DNA of 64,000 bases from Gymnothorax reevesii (Eukaryota > Chordata > Actinopteri > Anguilliformes > Muraenidae), in contig CM056586.1 in the NCBI GenBank assembly GCA_029721435.1, forward strand, positions 70,813,607-70,877,606, given 5' to 3'. Shown in pieces: positions 10,082-21,903 of this stretch. Both the position numbers and the translations under genes were made by a program. The notes beneath the pieces were generated by a model that did no database searches, was not told the DNA's origin, and saw only the letters and a program-made list of their open reading frames with translations. Numbering within the stretch: position 1 is the first letter of the stretch; each line of letters begins with the position of its first letter.

Positions 10082-13000
10082 TGAGAATAGAAATCTGGCA
10101 AAGTTGCTAATTATATTTGCCTGCACAAGAGAGCACCATAGACATTCTCCTCTCTCTGTGTGGGGGTGAGTCAGATTGTTTCTTGCTGACATGAATGCTG
10201 ACCTTTGCCCTCTCAAATGGCCTCTTCGTCTCCGTGAAAGTTCATGTGAGGGTCAGCAAGTTCCCCCAGCCCTGGCGATACTTCAGGCGGATTGATCTGC
10301 GGTTCAGCCGACCCCCTCCTGCTCACTGCCCGGCAGACTGTGCATGCCCACACAGCACCGAAACCCACGACTCGGCGTCTGCCTGCGCTCCAGACGCGTC
10401 CGCAGGCCTCGGGTCAGCCCTGAATCTAACTCACACTAAATATTAAAATAATTACTCTGTTAATGTCAGTTTCTTCACTTTTATTGTGATTCAGGGGATA
10501 AATGGTGTTTTTAACTCATGGGTGGGCGCACTAGTTTTATAACAGTTTTTCTTTCAAAGGCAGCTGGTCAGGTTCACCTCAGTTTGCCTCATATAAACTT
10601 CTTCCTTGCTACAATGACCATAATCCATTGCACCTACAGACAGGCAAATAACATGACAGTTTACAAGCATATTCCATGACAATATTTTTAACAAAATGTC
10701 TGTTTACTGAGCAGAGTGTAAAATTTTGCCTTGATATTGGTTTAATGGTTTTGTTAATGTCACCGACTACTTTGCTAATGTGTTTCCAGAACGCTGTTCG
10801 TAGTGAACTGCTAACACGGAACTGTTCTCTGTCGGGTACAATCTGATGATGGCTCACTGCCTGACTATTAAAGATAAAATCTCATTCCTTCCGGAGCCAA
10901 AGATAGTACTTATTATTTTGATGAAACTGAATCAAAATTAACCCAAACTGATAAACACTAATTTCTCTGCCCTATCTAACACAAAACATTCTCACAATGT
11001 TGCAGGCACATAGAGACAATCGCATAACATTAACAGAACATTATGTTTCCTGGTTTGAATGTTTCATCACAGGCAGGCTAGCTTTCCGCTGGCCTCATAT
11101 GGGTTATTTCAGCGATTTAGGCGAATTTTTGGACTGTAACTTTCACAGCAGGCCTTCACAATCACATTGATTTTCTTAGCAAGGCCTTTCCTGCATGAGT
11201 AATTCAGATCTGCCTCTCCTTTAGAGAAGAGGAGTCCAGTCTTATCCATACCGGGGGGGGTTCAGTTCCAGCCCGGCGTTACAACACTCGATTCGACTGT
11301 AATGAACAATCGCGGCCTTCAGTCAATAAGCTTGATGAGAAGAATTAGGTGCTAAGCTAATACAAAAACCAATGCCCACATCTGCCTGCTTTTCAAATGA
11401 GACTGGACACCACTATATCAGCCAAAGCCTATCCTGTTGAAATGTTTATGCCATGGAAGGTTCCAGATTGCTGGATTGCAGGCCTGATGCGTCTGCCATA
11501 ATGGAGCAGCGGACGTATCGTTCACGCCTGCAGATTCGTTAAGGGCGTGGAATCGGATTAGACCTCTCTTTGCCAGGTAATTGAAAGGGGCCCCATACAG
11601 TGGAGGTATGCATGAGGACGCTGGGCCTGGTGTGGGCGCTTAATTGCGTGTTTTCGATCAGATTGCGATCAGGCGCTGTTTTGAAGTGGAGATGATAATG
11701 GGAGGTGCTGCTGCCGGGATGCGCTGTGACATCATTACTCATACACGCCGCACATCAATCTTCATACGCCGCCGACAGCATCCTGAGGTGAATGAATTTT
11801 TCATTTCTGAGTTCAGGCGGAGGTCGACACCACGCACATCCCTCAGATATGAGCGCAGCGCCGAAGGTAAACAAAAGGACTTACGAAGACCCTCTCTGTC
11901 TCCTCGCTCCCTCCTTCTCGCCACTGTTTTTCTTCCTCCGTCTCATTCTATAAAACTGTAAGGAATTACTCCGGGCCTCCAACAGAAAAGGGCTTCTGAC
12001 CTGCCCTCACAGCACTACACCACCTCATTGTTCAAGTACATATCAACCGTGTAGCCTATTTTACAACCTGCCCAACTGCACAGCACTCAAAACAATCTGG
12101 CGCAGGTCAGAGATAGAAAGAGGCTCGTGTGGGCGAGAGCAGGTGTCGGAGAGGGGAAACTTCACACGCATGCAGAATCTCATATATGTATGTTAAACAG
12201 TGACTGTCAGGGAGAATTCCTCTTATTTTGCAATAAGCACAATTTCTCATGAACTACTGATTGGTGTGTTAACTCCCAGCCTCACCGAGGGGGGCAAATT
12301 TCAAGCCATTGCCTCCCAGAGGAAGGCTGACACTGACTAAACGCCTCGTGCTCCCAGCCAGGGCCACATGCGATCAGTTGCTTGTCATAATGCATGCGAG
12401 GCCGGCGGTTTACCTGACTAGCACGCTAAATCAAGCGTTGTCATCTTTACAAAGTCTTTAGCGGGCATGAAGGGGATCATTAGCTCTGTGGCAGCAGAGA
12501 CGACACTGTTGTCAGCCGCCGCTGTTTACTTCCTCTTATTACAGCAAGCTGTCATTGGAGGGAGTTTCAACATCATTAGCATGGCACCGATTAGCTCCTT
12601 CGTCAATTGGGGCTGGTGTATTCTACAGAAAGCCTGTGCCTTTTATAATCACTGAGAATTTGGCTAAATGTCGACAGTTCAGTTGATTTGTTCACCTCTA
12701 TCAGTTTGAAAGTGCTTTGATTTTAAGGGGAAAACAAAAGATGGTCATGCATATACAACATATTAGAAAATAGATATTCAGAAAAAACAGCCGCAATGTT
12801 ATGTTTTGTAGGCGCTTCATGGACTTTGCTTGGCGAGGTAGATGTTTGGGTTGTCAAGATTGACCACTATACTGTTAATGATTTACCATTTAACTATATT
12901 ATCTCCTGAAGTAGAATATTATTGACGGGTGTATTTAACTTAATATAATAAACAACTAAATAATTCAACACTCCACATATACAGTACAAGTGGAATGTAG

Positions 13001-13600
13001 TGTGTAATGTGGTATAGGCCTATCAGTCTGTTCAGTTGTGTCCTATAAATATGTCCAATAAAAGTCATCTCATTTCCAGTGGTCATGCAGTCCCATAAAT
13101 ACAGAACATCTCGGTATTAGCATATGTGCACTTGTCTTAAATTAACTAGTGGGATTAAAAGAGGGGTTTCCTCCAGGGCAGGTCAACAGACAGTATTCCA
13201 GTGCTAACATACACACGAACTCAAACACACGCGTGCAGACCCTGTTGTACACAGTCGATGGTACAGACACACGCTCACGTGCTCGCACACGTTCACTCAT
13301 ACCCTCACTCACAGCATTATAACGTTCCTCCGTTTCAGCTCTCAGACTCTCGCTCAGCTCAGGAGGAGAAACGGCCGCTGTCCACTCTAACCTCACCCCA
13401 GCGAACAGCATCAATATTTATACGCCTCTCGCTTCTGTCCTGTGACCCATTCCAGGTGCACATGGTCCAAGCCTGGAGGAGGGGTTGCAGAGAGACTTAC
13501 GGCTCCATTTTGTGTCCCGGTTATTTGAGGATCTGAGTCATGTGGTCGAGCTGCCCCTCCAAAGAAAAATGGTAGTCCGCGAACAGAGCTGGCGTGTTTG
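10082..13600. other. Unassigned 3.5 kb stretch
   Basis: I see no exon I would defend and no delimited repeat. The 11.0-12.7 kb part has balanced composition, few simple repeats and several homeobox-like and E-box-like words, consistent with conserved regulatory DNA, though conservation cannot be tested here. Open frames such as 105 codons at 11644-11961 (+) carry no known motif. Confidence 0.35.
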
Positions 13601-13619
13601 AATTATGGATACTGTCTGT

Positions 13620-13830
13620 AGCTCCAGTATTTGGGCCAGTAGTGTGATGTAGCGGCAAAGAAGCTGGACATATAAGTCACAGGGTTGTGAGTTCCATTCC
13701 CGAAAGGGACGCAGCTGTTGTGCTGCGGTATAAGATATGAAGACCCTGGATTGCATCCGAAACGTTTGGTGCAGGTTGCCGAGGACAGGAAAATATATCT
13801 AAACAAAACCTGAGACTGGCTTTGGTCCTG
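13620..13830 (+). mobile_element. Possible tRNA-derived SINE remnant
   Basis: GTAGCGGCAAAGAAGCTGG (about 13649) resembles a polymerase III A box, and GGTTGTGAGTTCCATTCCCG (13683-13702) resembles a B box (GGTTCGANTCC type). The spacing of about 35 bp is right for a tRNA-like SINE head. The following CGAAAGGGACGCAGCTG...CTG is reminiscent of fish tRNA-derived SINE bodies. No clear poly-A or simple-repeat tail and no target duplication were identified. It is not an intact tRNA: the stems do not pair. Confidence 0.4.
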
Positions 13831-14018
13831 CACTGTTTGTGAAAGTTACTGACGGCCCTCAGCAGTCTGCTGTACGTCTCAAAGATGGCAGAACTCCTCT
13901 ATGGGAGAGTTAGCATCGTCATCATCACTGTCGTTTACATCAACCTTTAAAGAGTAGATTTGATTGGAATGTTTATTTTATTTTTCAAGGATTGCTCAAG
14001 AATGCCATAGCTTTCAGC

Positions 14019-14163
14019 CACTTTCACACCGGATGCCAAACAAATTTTTCGCAAAACAGATTACATTCAAAGTCAATGCAAAAGACATTTGCGTCTTTGC
14101 ATTGACTTTGAATGTAATCTGTGGTGCGAAAAATTTTATTTCGTGTCTGGTGTGAAAGCGGCT
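14019..14163. mobile_element. Hairpin MITE with near-perfect 30-bp inner stem
   Basis: The outer ends are inverted (GCCACTTTCACACC and GGTGTGAAAGCGGC). Inside, 14056-14086 pairs with 14093-14122: 30 base pairs with one bulged A and a 6-nt loop (ATTTGC). Intermediate TTCGC and GCGAA parts also pair. The whole unit is about 145 bp and is a fold-back MITE. I could not identify a reliable target-site duplication, so the superfamily is open. No coding capacity. Confidence 0.75.
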
Positions 14164-16700
14164 TTACTGTTAAATCTGCGTTAGAATAGTCAGTTAAGAA
14201 CAGTTGAATCACATATTTCTAATTTTACTCCGTAAAGGATTTATGAAACAAATGCAGGATATTGTACCACGGGCTAATACTAAAAAAAGGTGAAGAAGTC
14301 ATGTTTGTGACAGAAAACTAAGAGACAGGAGAGAGAAGAGGACACTGTGGGTTAGGGCACGGTGTGATTTCCTGTGGATAAGCATTTAATTACTGCCAAA
14401 GTTGGCATACAAAGATTTTTCCCTTTGCAGTGCAATGACTCACGAGGGTAACGACATTGAAAAAAGTCAGTGGTCATCTGTATGTGTGAGAGGAAGTGGC
14501 GACGCAGCCCCTGTGTGGGAGGGCTGGAATCATGTGACCCCAGCATTTACGCTAAGCAGAGGATGGATGTGGTTTGACAATTTCAGGCTTCTGATTGGAG
14601 CTCTGCCACCAGATTGAGGATACGGTGGCTTCTGGTAAATGCAGTAAAGCCATTTGCGGCCAGTGGAAGGTCTCAGGCCAAGGCAGGCTGGGGAGAGGAT
14701 GATGTGTGTTCCTGTCTCTCTGACCACAGCAGGGCACCAGGGATTGACATTCTCCCCAGGATCGTAAACTTTATTTTACAGGCTTAAAACTCATTAAGCC
14801 CCTGGAGCCAAAAAGAAAAATTCCCTATTGAAATCCATTCGAAAGAATGACTGCAGAACCTGCATTACAAGTTAAGCAGAGTCCCCCCCAAAGAAAAAGA
14901 CACCCATCCGTCTCATAACTAAAGGTAGACAGCTCCATGTTGATCACTTGCCAAATTGATTTTTTATTAAGGTTTATCGTTATTCCCTTCATATAAATGT
15001 TCTTTTACATTTTCACGCCCACTGCTTTCCACTGACGGAAAACCTCATTCAGCAACATCCAGAATGTACCATATTTCCCATTCAGACCCACATATGTAAG
15101 AAATATTTGGGTAAATTTGGATCTTGCCCCTTACCAATGTCCATATATGCTAATGTGTGCGAACGGGTTGCTACATATATGTTGTACATACCCTCTAAAA
15201 TGTTCTAAATGCACTGAAGCAAGTTATGTGTACCTGCACGTACAAAATGGATTTATGTTCCTTTTATGAGAGTTAATTCTGGGCTTAATTTTGCAAATAC
15301 ATTAAAATAGCTATTTAGCCAGTAAAGTTCTGTGTTAGGTAACCAGGAATGCCCATAGAAAAGTTTTTATTTGTTATTTATGCATTAGTGCGGTGCAACA
15401 GACCAGGAAAGAGACAGAGGGTGTTTTCTATAATGTTAAAAAAAATGTGGTCCCTATTTAATGAATACCCAATTTCATTTGGTGGAAATTTTTGCATATT
15501 CAGTGATTGGCATGCAGGTGAGCTAGCAGCGAACAGGCGGAGTGGTTAAGACTGTTCTATACTTCTGTGCAGTCCACCTAAAATTGGGCACCATAGGGAT
15601 TCTGTAGGGGAATCGGTGTACACAAGAAATCATGGAAACTTTGCTCCTTTCCTGGCGAGGGTGTATATTTATGCATTTAGTGTGTCAATTTAATAATCAG
15701 TACGTAAAGCTATATTGCTCATCCAGTATACTCAACTTGTTATTATGAGAAACAACCTTTATTCAGGTTAGCAGCTGGTAATTGTTTATTAGACAGAGCA
15801 TCTCTCAAGGGTAGAGCAGGTAATGAGCAGTGCGCTCATTCCACATTCAGTGTGAAGGACACATAAGGTCTCTGTCCATACAGCTGTCATGGCACTTTTG
15901 CTTCAGTTAGCACGAGAAGCTAAATTTGGCAAGTGACATAAGCGGTCATGTCAACATCTGACAAGACATCTGTCATACTTTTGCTAAAAAAAAATAATGT
16001 CACTGTTATTGAGATGAATTAACATCAGCTGTTATATTGTGAGCTGTTATGTCATGCGCTGACATTGTTATGTCAGTCTTGCGTCAAGGGGTACAAGAGA
16101 GTAAAGTTCCACAGTTTTTTTTTGCCCAGTTATCTTTTCCCATTTAGATACCTAAGGTACATTCTCTAGTGCTACAAAGCCCCAGTGTGCATGGTCAAGG
16201 ATCCAAAAAGCCCATAGTCAAACATGGCAGCCATCATGAATTAGTTTCTCAGGCAGTTGAGCATCTTGGAATCGATGGAACCGGTAAGTACAAGCTATTC
16301 CCAGTTCTTTCATACTGTTTGTGATCGATCAGAGTCCTCGGTAAGAGCTCCAACACTTAGCTGCCCAAAGAGAATTCTTGGCTGTTTGTGTTTCCAAGTC
16401 TCCTGGTCTTTGAATGAGACTTATTTTTTTCTCAATGTAATGAAATACTGGCTTATTTACTGCACAAGTTGCTGTTTGACTGACAGGTACTATTTTCTTA
16501 AGTCACTGGAAATTTGTGAAATGACTCCAACTGTCTCGTCTCATTAGCAATAGTTCTGTCTCGTTTCACAAAGCTGTCACAGGAGTTAGAGACAAAGTTT
16601 GTATATGAGACTGATATGTTTGCATAAATGGACTTAATGTTTTAGGTTTTTTTGTCATAAAATTAATCAATGAAAATTTATTTATTTAGCACATCTCAAG
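14164..16700. other. Unassigned stretch
   Basis: No gene or delimited repeat recognised in about 2.5 kb. It is AT-rich in the second half, and open frames are short. Confidence 0.4.
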
Positions 16701-16711
16701 CAAAACAAATG

Positions 16712-17690
16712 TTATTCAAAGTGCTTTCCAAACAATTGAGAAAAAACATATGATGTAAATATAGCACTTTTAATCCAGGCCTTTATTTCTAAAATGCAAT
16801 ATAAACCTGAGTCAATAGGCCTGGTGTCATCAGGAGACATGGCCACATAAAGCTGAGTATCATCAGCATATCTGTGGAAAGTGATGCTGTGCCTCCTGAT
16901 GAAACCGTCCAGGGGTGGCATATATACAGATGGAAAAGTATTGGACCGAAAATGGATCCTTGTGGTACCCCACAGGTAACCTCAGTGTTTGGAGGAGTGT
17001 TCACCTATACTGAACATACAAAAATGTTTCTTTTGAGAAAGATATGAGTTAAATTATATAAAAATAACTCCAGATGGGCCAGCATGCTAACTTAATCTGT
17101 CCAAAGGAATCTGGCGGTCCACAGTACTAAAGGCAGCACTTAGGTCAAGTAACGCTCGAACTGAAGGCTCATTTCTGTCAAGCTATGCTCTGATATCAAT
17201 TCACTACTCTTATGAGGACTGTTTCTGTGCTGTGATGTGTCTTAAACTCTGATTGAAACAGTTCTAATTCAGTGTTTAAATGTATAAAAGTACTCAGCAG
17301 ATTAAAAACAAGTGCCAAAAACATTTTATTGAAAAATATAGGACTTGAAATCAGTCTGAAATTGATGAGTGTTAAGATATCCAGACTCCCCATCTTTAAA
17401 AGAGGTTTTACAAGGGCATGTTTATAATCAGTAGGCAAGACACCAAGCTGTACAGAGTAATTTACTATGGTAAGGGTGTCTTCAGATACAGAATTAGAGA
17501 TGATTTTAAAGAGGGACGCAGGAATTGAGTCAAGAGAACACATGTAGGGCTTCAGTTCTGTTTCTATCTGCCTGAGAGTGCCCATCAACATGGTTAAATG
17601 CTCCACATTTCCATCACTCTTTACAGAGGACATGGTAAAATTTAAGTCTGTTCTGCTAGCAGATACCATGTGTAATGTTGATTATCAATT
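16712..17690 (-). pseudogene. Decayed L2-like LINE reverse transcriptase
   Basis: The minus strand encodes, in several frames, the ordered landmarks of a non-LTR retrotransposon reverse transcriptase. These are LDSIPASLFK and NYSVQLGVLPTDYKHALVKP (fingers), then FQSEFKTHHSTETVLI. Next comes motif A as LLDLSAAFSTVD near 17120-17155, then TCGVPQGSIFGPILF, and finally YADDTQLYV, the catalytic box. In motif A the catalytic Asp expected in FDT is replaced by Ser, and frames shift between blocks, so the copy is inactive. The 5' endonuclease part and the 3' tail were not found; this is a 5'-truncated old copy. The pattern fits L2/Maui-like fish LINEs; RTE or Rex types fit less well. Confidence 0.8.
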
Positions 17691-18449
17691 CCCTGAAGTA
17701 GCCAGCAGTCTCTTCACATTAAGAGTCTGGAAGCAAGATACTGTAGTTAGTTGTAACTGTGAGATTTACCAAAGAATGTTTTGTAGCCTGCAGTTTGGTT
17801 TTGTGAATTCTAATATTTGTCAGGTTTAAGAAATATGAATCCTGAGATTTTCAAATTGCCTTGTTCTACTATTTAAGTTTTTCGGTGCATACATTGTCAT
17901 TTATTACTAACATTGCTTTTCACTGACTGCGTTCAGCAGTTCTGCAGTCTCTTTTCAGTTCCATGGTTTGAATATTTTTCCATGGGGCAGCCCACGGTTA
18001 TTATCATGGTTTTAATGGGAGCAAATGCTTTAAGGTTTGTTTTAATTTAATGGTTAAAATGGTTTACTGTGTTCATTGTGAAACATTATTTGTGTAGGCT
18101 GCAATATGTGATGTGAAAGTTGTGGCTACTTTAGGGGTAATTATCTTTTTTGGACAAAGCTTTCTGTGGTACTTGGCAGAGAATGATCAAAACTCCACCC
18201 TTCTTCCCTTCTCTAAACTAACAGGAAAGGGTGTATGTGGGTGAAATGCCCGCAGTGAGTGTGGCAGGAGCATTTGTGCCCAGCCAGGTGTAAATTAGAA
18301 AAAGACTCTGAGCAGTAATGAGGTCATTAATACAAGAAGATTAGTTATTTAAGGCCCTTATAATAATAAAAAAACGTTGTCAATTTGTGTGTGTTTTGCA
18401 TCCAAGGAAAGTTCCTGTTTAAGTGTCAAACACTTTAGCCCTGTGGATT
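17691..18449. other. Unassigned stretch
   Basis: AT-rich DNA without recognised features; stops are frequent in all frames. It ends at a long G run. Confidence 0.45.
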
Positions 18450-18468
18450 GGGGGGGGGGGGGGGGGGG
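18450..18468. repeat. G(19) homopolymer
   Basis: Nineteen consecutive G, followed by CATATAGCTATATATGTATA. Runs of G this long are uncommon relative to A/T runs and can form quadruplex or triplex structures. The true length may be uncertain because sequencing and assembly handle such runs poorly. Confidence 0.95.
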
Positions 18469-18602
18469 CATATAGCTATATATGTATAACATATACTCAG
18501 AGCGTCAGGAGAACTGTACTCTGTGACACAGGCTTCTGCGGTACAGCACGGCACATGTACACTACCAGTACTCCTCTCATGTAGTGGACAAGAACATATT
18601 CT

Positions 18603-18819
18603 CATCCCAACTGGTCAAATAATGACGCTACCTGTCCAAGAGTCAATATACGATGAAAAAGGAGGCTTTTAGCATCCTTATTTGACGCTTAGGGTCAGGG
18701 TTCGGGTGAAGGGTTAAGAGTTAGTTTTAGACTGGCGTCAAATAATGATGCCAAAGCCTCCTTTCACATCGTATATCAACGCTTGGTCACATAGCGTCAA
18801 TATATGACGCGTCGGGATG
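18603..18819. mobile_element. Fold-back (inverted repeat) element
   Basis: Arms of about 85 bp (18603-18688 and 18735-18819) are inverted complements with moderate divergence. For example CATCCCAAC...GTCA pairs with TGACGCGTCGGGATG, and GGAGGCTTTTAGCATCC.TATTTGACGC pairs with GCGTCAAATAATGATGCCAAAGCCTCC. The 46-bp loop contains AGGGTCAGGGTTCGGGTGAAGGGTTAA. It is short, non-coding and bounded by its arms, so it is read as a MITE. No convincing target duplication; superfamily unassigned. Confidence 0.7.
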
Positions 18820-19359
18820 TAACTGTGCTCTGGGACAGAGAATGTGACGTCCTCTCCCAGCTCAGAGTGAACACTCACTGCCAGTTCTCATCTGTCAAAC
18901 TGTAAATTTCAAAAAACTTCAAGTTAAACCTGAACATAAATGAGATTTTTTAAGATAGCTCTGATTCCCTGGTATCACTTTCATTGTAGTTGGCAGTACA
19001 TGGGTATTATAGTCATGTGACCTTGGACTGAGACCTGCACCATGTGAGATGGTCTGGAACTACAGATGTTCTTGCAGGAGTCCTCCCCTACAACACAGAG
19101 CCAGGACTTTCTGGAGGCCATCTCGTCTGCACTGAAGGTATAAACATGAAGTTTTGGAGGAGGGTCTCCAGTGCAAAAGCAGAAAACAGACGAAAAGGCG
19201 AGAGAAAAGTGAGACAGGCCTTTCGTCCTCTAATTGAGCCAAGTGGGGGATCAAGACAAACATCACTCCTTCGCACCTTATCGTCTGCCTGTGACCCGAC
19301 TGGATGTTTTTGTAGCCAACTTCAAGGCCCCCATCCCCCGTAGCAGCTGCAATCAGTTA
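18820..19359. other. Unassigned stretch before CpG-rich block
   Basis: No gene recognised. Short frames overlap on both strands at 19044-19343 without motifs. GC rises toward the right edge. Confidence 0.4.
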
Positions 19360-19900
19360 GCCCCGCTCACCTCGCGCCTCGGCTCGGCTCGACCGTCGTT
19401 CCCCTCGCCTCGCCACCTCACCGCACTCTGGGGGTTCATGCCATCCTAGAGAGAGAAAAGCTGCCCCTCGCTCATGGCTTTTAGGTCAAAAAACCTTCCT
19501 CTAATTGAACGAGGCCCCGGGACCGAACGCCCGAACCAAGGCGTCCGGTCTCCTGTCGCATGAGCACGTCCACTGGGGTAACCTCCTGTCAGACCTCTCC
19601 ATTTTACTGTTTGTGCTTCACCCCTCCCCCCGTGCCGAGGGAGTCGACAGTGTGCGCAACGCTGTCCAATCGCGAGCCTCGCTCTCCCCCCCTGCCCCTC
19701 CTCCTCTGTGTCCCCCCCCGATTTACTGCGCGTCATTAAGTCGGCGCATTCTTTCCTCGCCGTGACCCGGGCGGCTGCAGGGGCCAGGGGCGTGGGCACA
19801 GACCGGCAGCCCGAGCGCGGGGGGCAGCAGCTGGCGGGTTGGGCACTAGGGGCCGGGGCTGCGCCAACCTCCAGCTCCGAACAGGAAGCACTGAGTACAA
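19360..19900. promoter_or_regulatory. CpG-rich, promoter-like stretch
   Basis: GC and CpG density are clearly above the window average (CGCGCCTCGGCTCGGCTCG near 19373, then repeated CCG/CGG words to about 19880). C-rich tracts CCCCTCCCCCC and CCCCCCCC resemble Sp/KLF-type sites. Such islands usually mark promoters of vertebrate genes. No TATA box in a convincing position and no recognisable coding exon were found. A 155-codon minus-strand frame here is GC-driven and probably not real. Confidence 0.4.
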
Positions 19901-21420
19901 TCCATCTCAACACCCTCGGTGTTTATGAAGGATGTGCGATGCCTTATTTATAGCCTGAGAATCCTGTTCCCGCACAATATGGTGTCAGCACCTGCTTTTC
20001 TTCGGCGATGGGTGCGGCTGCGACTGCGTGATGAAACACTGCTGCACGCCGCGCCAACGCCAGCTACAGCCAGGCAGTGTCAGAAGACTTGATGACATCA
20101 AAGGCATCGTTATACAAGTTTATAAGCACAAAAGATATACTCTTAAGATGGAGTTATCAACATTCAACATGAATTTTTCACTGTGTAATTTTGACTCAAA
20201 AATTAGGATATATATATATATATATAGCATTGTAACCCTAAACATGAGGGGCTGTTTGTTTTTGATCTGTCACTTCACTGGGCTACAATACCGTCTGAGC
20301 AAAAGTATAAATTACAGCATTAAGCATGTCGCTTTTATTTTGTGGTGACATGGTTTCAGCTTTGCATAACTCTGTGAGAGGGTGATATGGGTCTCTAAAT
20401 CATGTACATGTTGGCCAAATACTAGATTTCTTGTTTTATTGTTTGTTTATAATTTAATGACACAATATTAGAGGGGTTATTAAATAAATAAATAAATAAA
20501 TATATTCAAAGGGTGTCTTGAGATTTTTGGACGCCCATCGCCCCCTAGTGGTACCGTATTGAATGGCCAAGTTCTGACGGCAGAAACATCCCTGCTGCCC
20601 GCTGTTACTGCAGTAAATTGTGCAGCTTCGTGGCAGCTGCTATCCGTCTCTTCCCTCCGAGTCTGTGTGTGCTGTGCACACAGGCATACTCTTGTTATGT
20701 CATGCAATACTGCGTATGCATACTAATAAAAATTTTACTGGAGGGAAAAATGTTTAGCATTCGGAAGAGGCAGTTAAAATGTGCAAGTTTGCTTTTGGAT
20801 GACTTAACATGACTTTTTAGCACTTAATAAAGTTTTACTGGCTGACTTTAATGTTTACAAGGCCACAAAACTCCCGCCCCTGTTTGCCGGGCTCCTCGGC
20901 TCTGTCCCGAGTGAAGTATAACTTTGAGTGATGTTTCAGTGTTCAGAGTTTGGAAACAAGAAATAAAAAAACTGTTCTCCCGAATGTCAAAAAGACCGAA
21001 ATCTGAGCTCCAGCATGGTAATCCTACATAATATATTATATATATATATATATTTTTATAACAACAATTGCCTTCCATTATTTACATTTCTGTTCGTTTC
21101 TTTGTTTTGGTTTATTACGCGTCCTCTATTGCTGGGCTATCCAGTGGACCTCCCAAAATATATAATTTGTTCCTTTTTTCTGTTAACGGAAAACATAGAT
21201 GCCTCTTCTTGTGTCCTTTTAATCTGTCTCTCTTTAATCATTTATGTGTGCATGAACTGAGGAATTAAGATTTCAAACTGCACCTAATTAAAGGAATGGA
21301 TACACTTTTAAAGAGGTGGCATTCATGCGGGTTTTAAACTGCATTGTACTTCCAGCTTGTTAGCGAGTGTGGGAAACACAGCGCTGCTTACGTTAGATCT
21401 CATGTAGCGCTTGTCCTCGC
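19901..21420. other. Unassigned stretch with AT-rich simple repeats
   Basis: No gene recognised. Contains (TA)n at about 20208-20226 and 21040-21055 and (AAAT)n at about 20481-20503. Confidence 0.5.
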
Positions 21421-21740
21421 GTGGCGCTGATGCTCCAAATGCTTCCATCCCTCTCAGCTGCCTGCCAGCGGGGCCACCTGGATTTGGCATTTATTTGCCC
21501 TGACTCACGGACAGGCACGTTAGACCCAGAGAAGTTTGCTGAGTCAGGAGCATTGAGCAGATGGACAGGACAAAGATGGCAGCCAGCCCTGACCCCGCCG
21601 TCTGACATCACACCGGTCAATCAGCACTGCGTTCAGTCAATCAGGAGGCAGGGCTCGCGACCCTGCCCTGAGAGCCCGGGACCACCGACACAGTGCCTCT
21701 CTCTCATTGGCCGGTCGTGGCAAATGCATAGTCGGTATGA
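21421..21740. promoter_or_regulatory. Putative regulatory block with AP-1-like and CCAAT-like sites
   Basis: TGACTCA (21501-21507) and TGAGTCA (21540-21546), both perfect AP-1 (TRE) cores, lie about 40 bp apart. The second is set in TTTGCTGAGTCAGGAGC, close to a Maf recognition element. Downstream are GGTCAATCAGC, GTCAATCAGG and TCATTGGCC, i.e. CCAAT-type words, and GC content is raised. This could be an enhancer or an upstream promoter of the CpG-rich block at 22.6 kb. Inferred from motifs only. Confidence 0.3.
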
Positions 21741-21795
21741 ACTCCCAAAAGTCAAGGTCTAGATGAGGTACACATGCTCTATAAAAAAGTAATTA

Positions 21796-21903
21796 ATTTA
21801 TTATTATTATTATTGTTGTTATTGTTACTATTATTATTATTAGTAGTAGTATTAATAATAATAATATTTATTATTATTGTTATTATTATTATTATTTATT
21901 TAT
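21796..21903. repeat. (ATT)n-rich microsatellite
   Basis: Long imperfect ATT/GTT/TTA trinucleotide tract with a central inverted portion (TAGTAGTAGTATTAATAATAATAAT). Its translation to poly-leucine/isoleucine is an artefact. Confidence 0.95.

Noticed and set aside
13640..13705. A tRNA gene
   Set aside because: A- and B-box-like words are present, but acceptor and anticodon stems do not pair; a SINE remnant explains it better.
19446..19913. 155-codon minus-strand frame in the CpG-rich block
   Set aside because: GC-rich DNA has few stops. The translation is Pro/Ala/Arg-rich without domain signature, and overlapping frames are open on the opposite strand.
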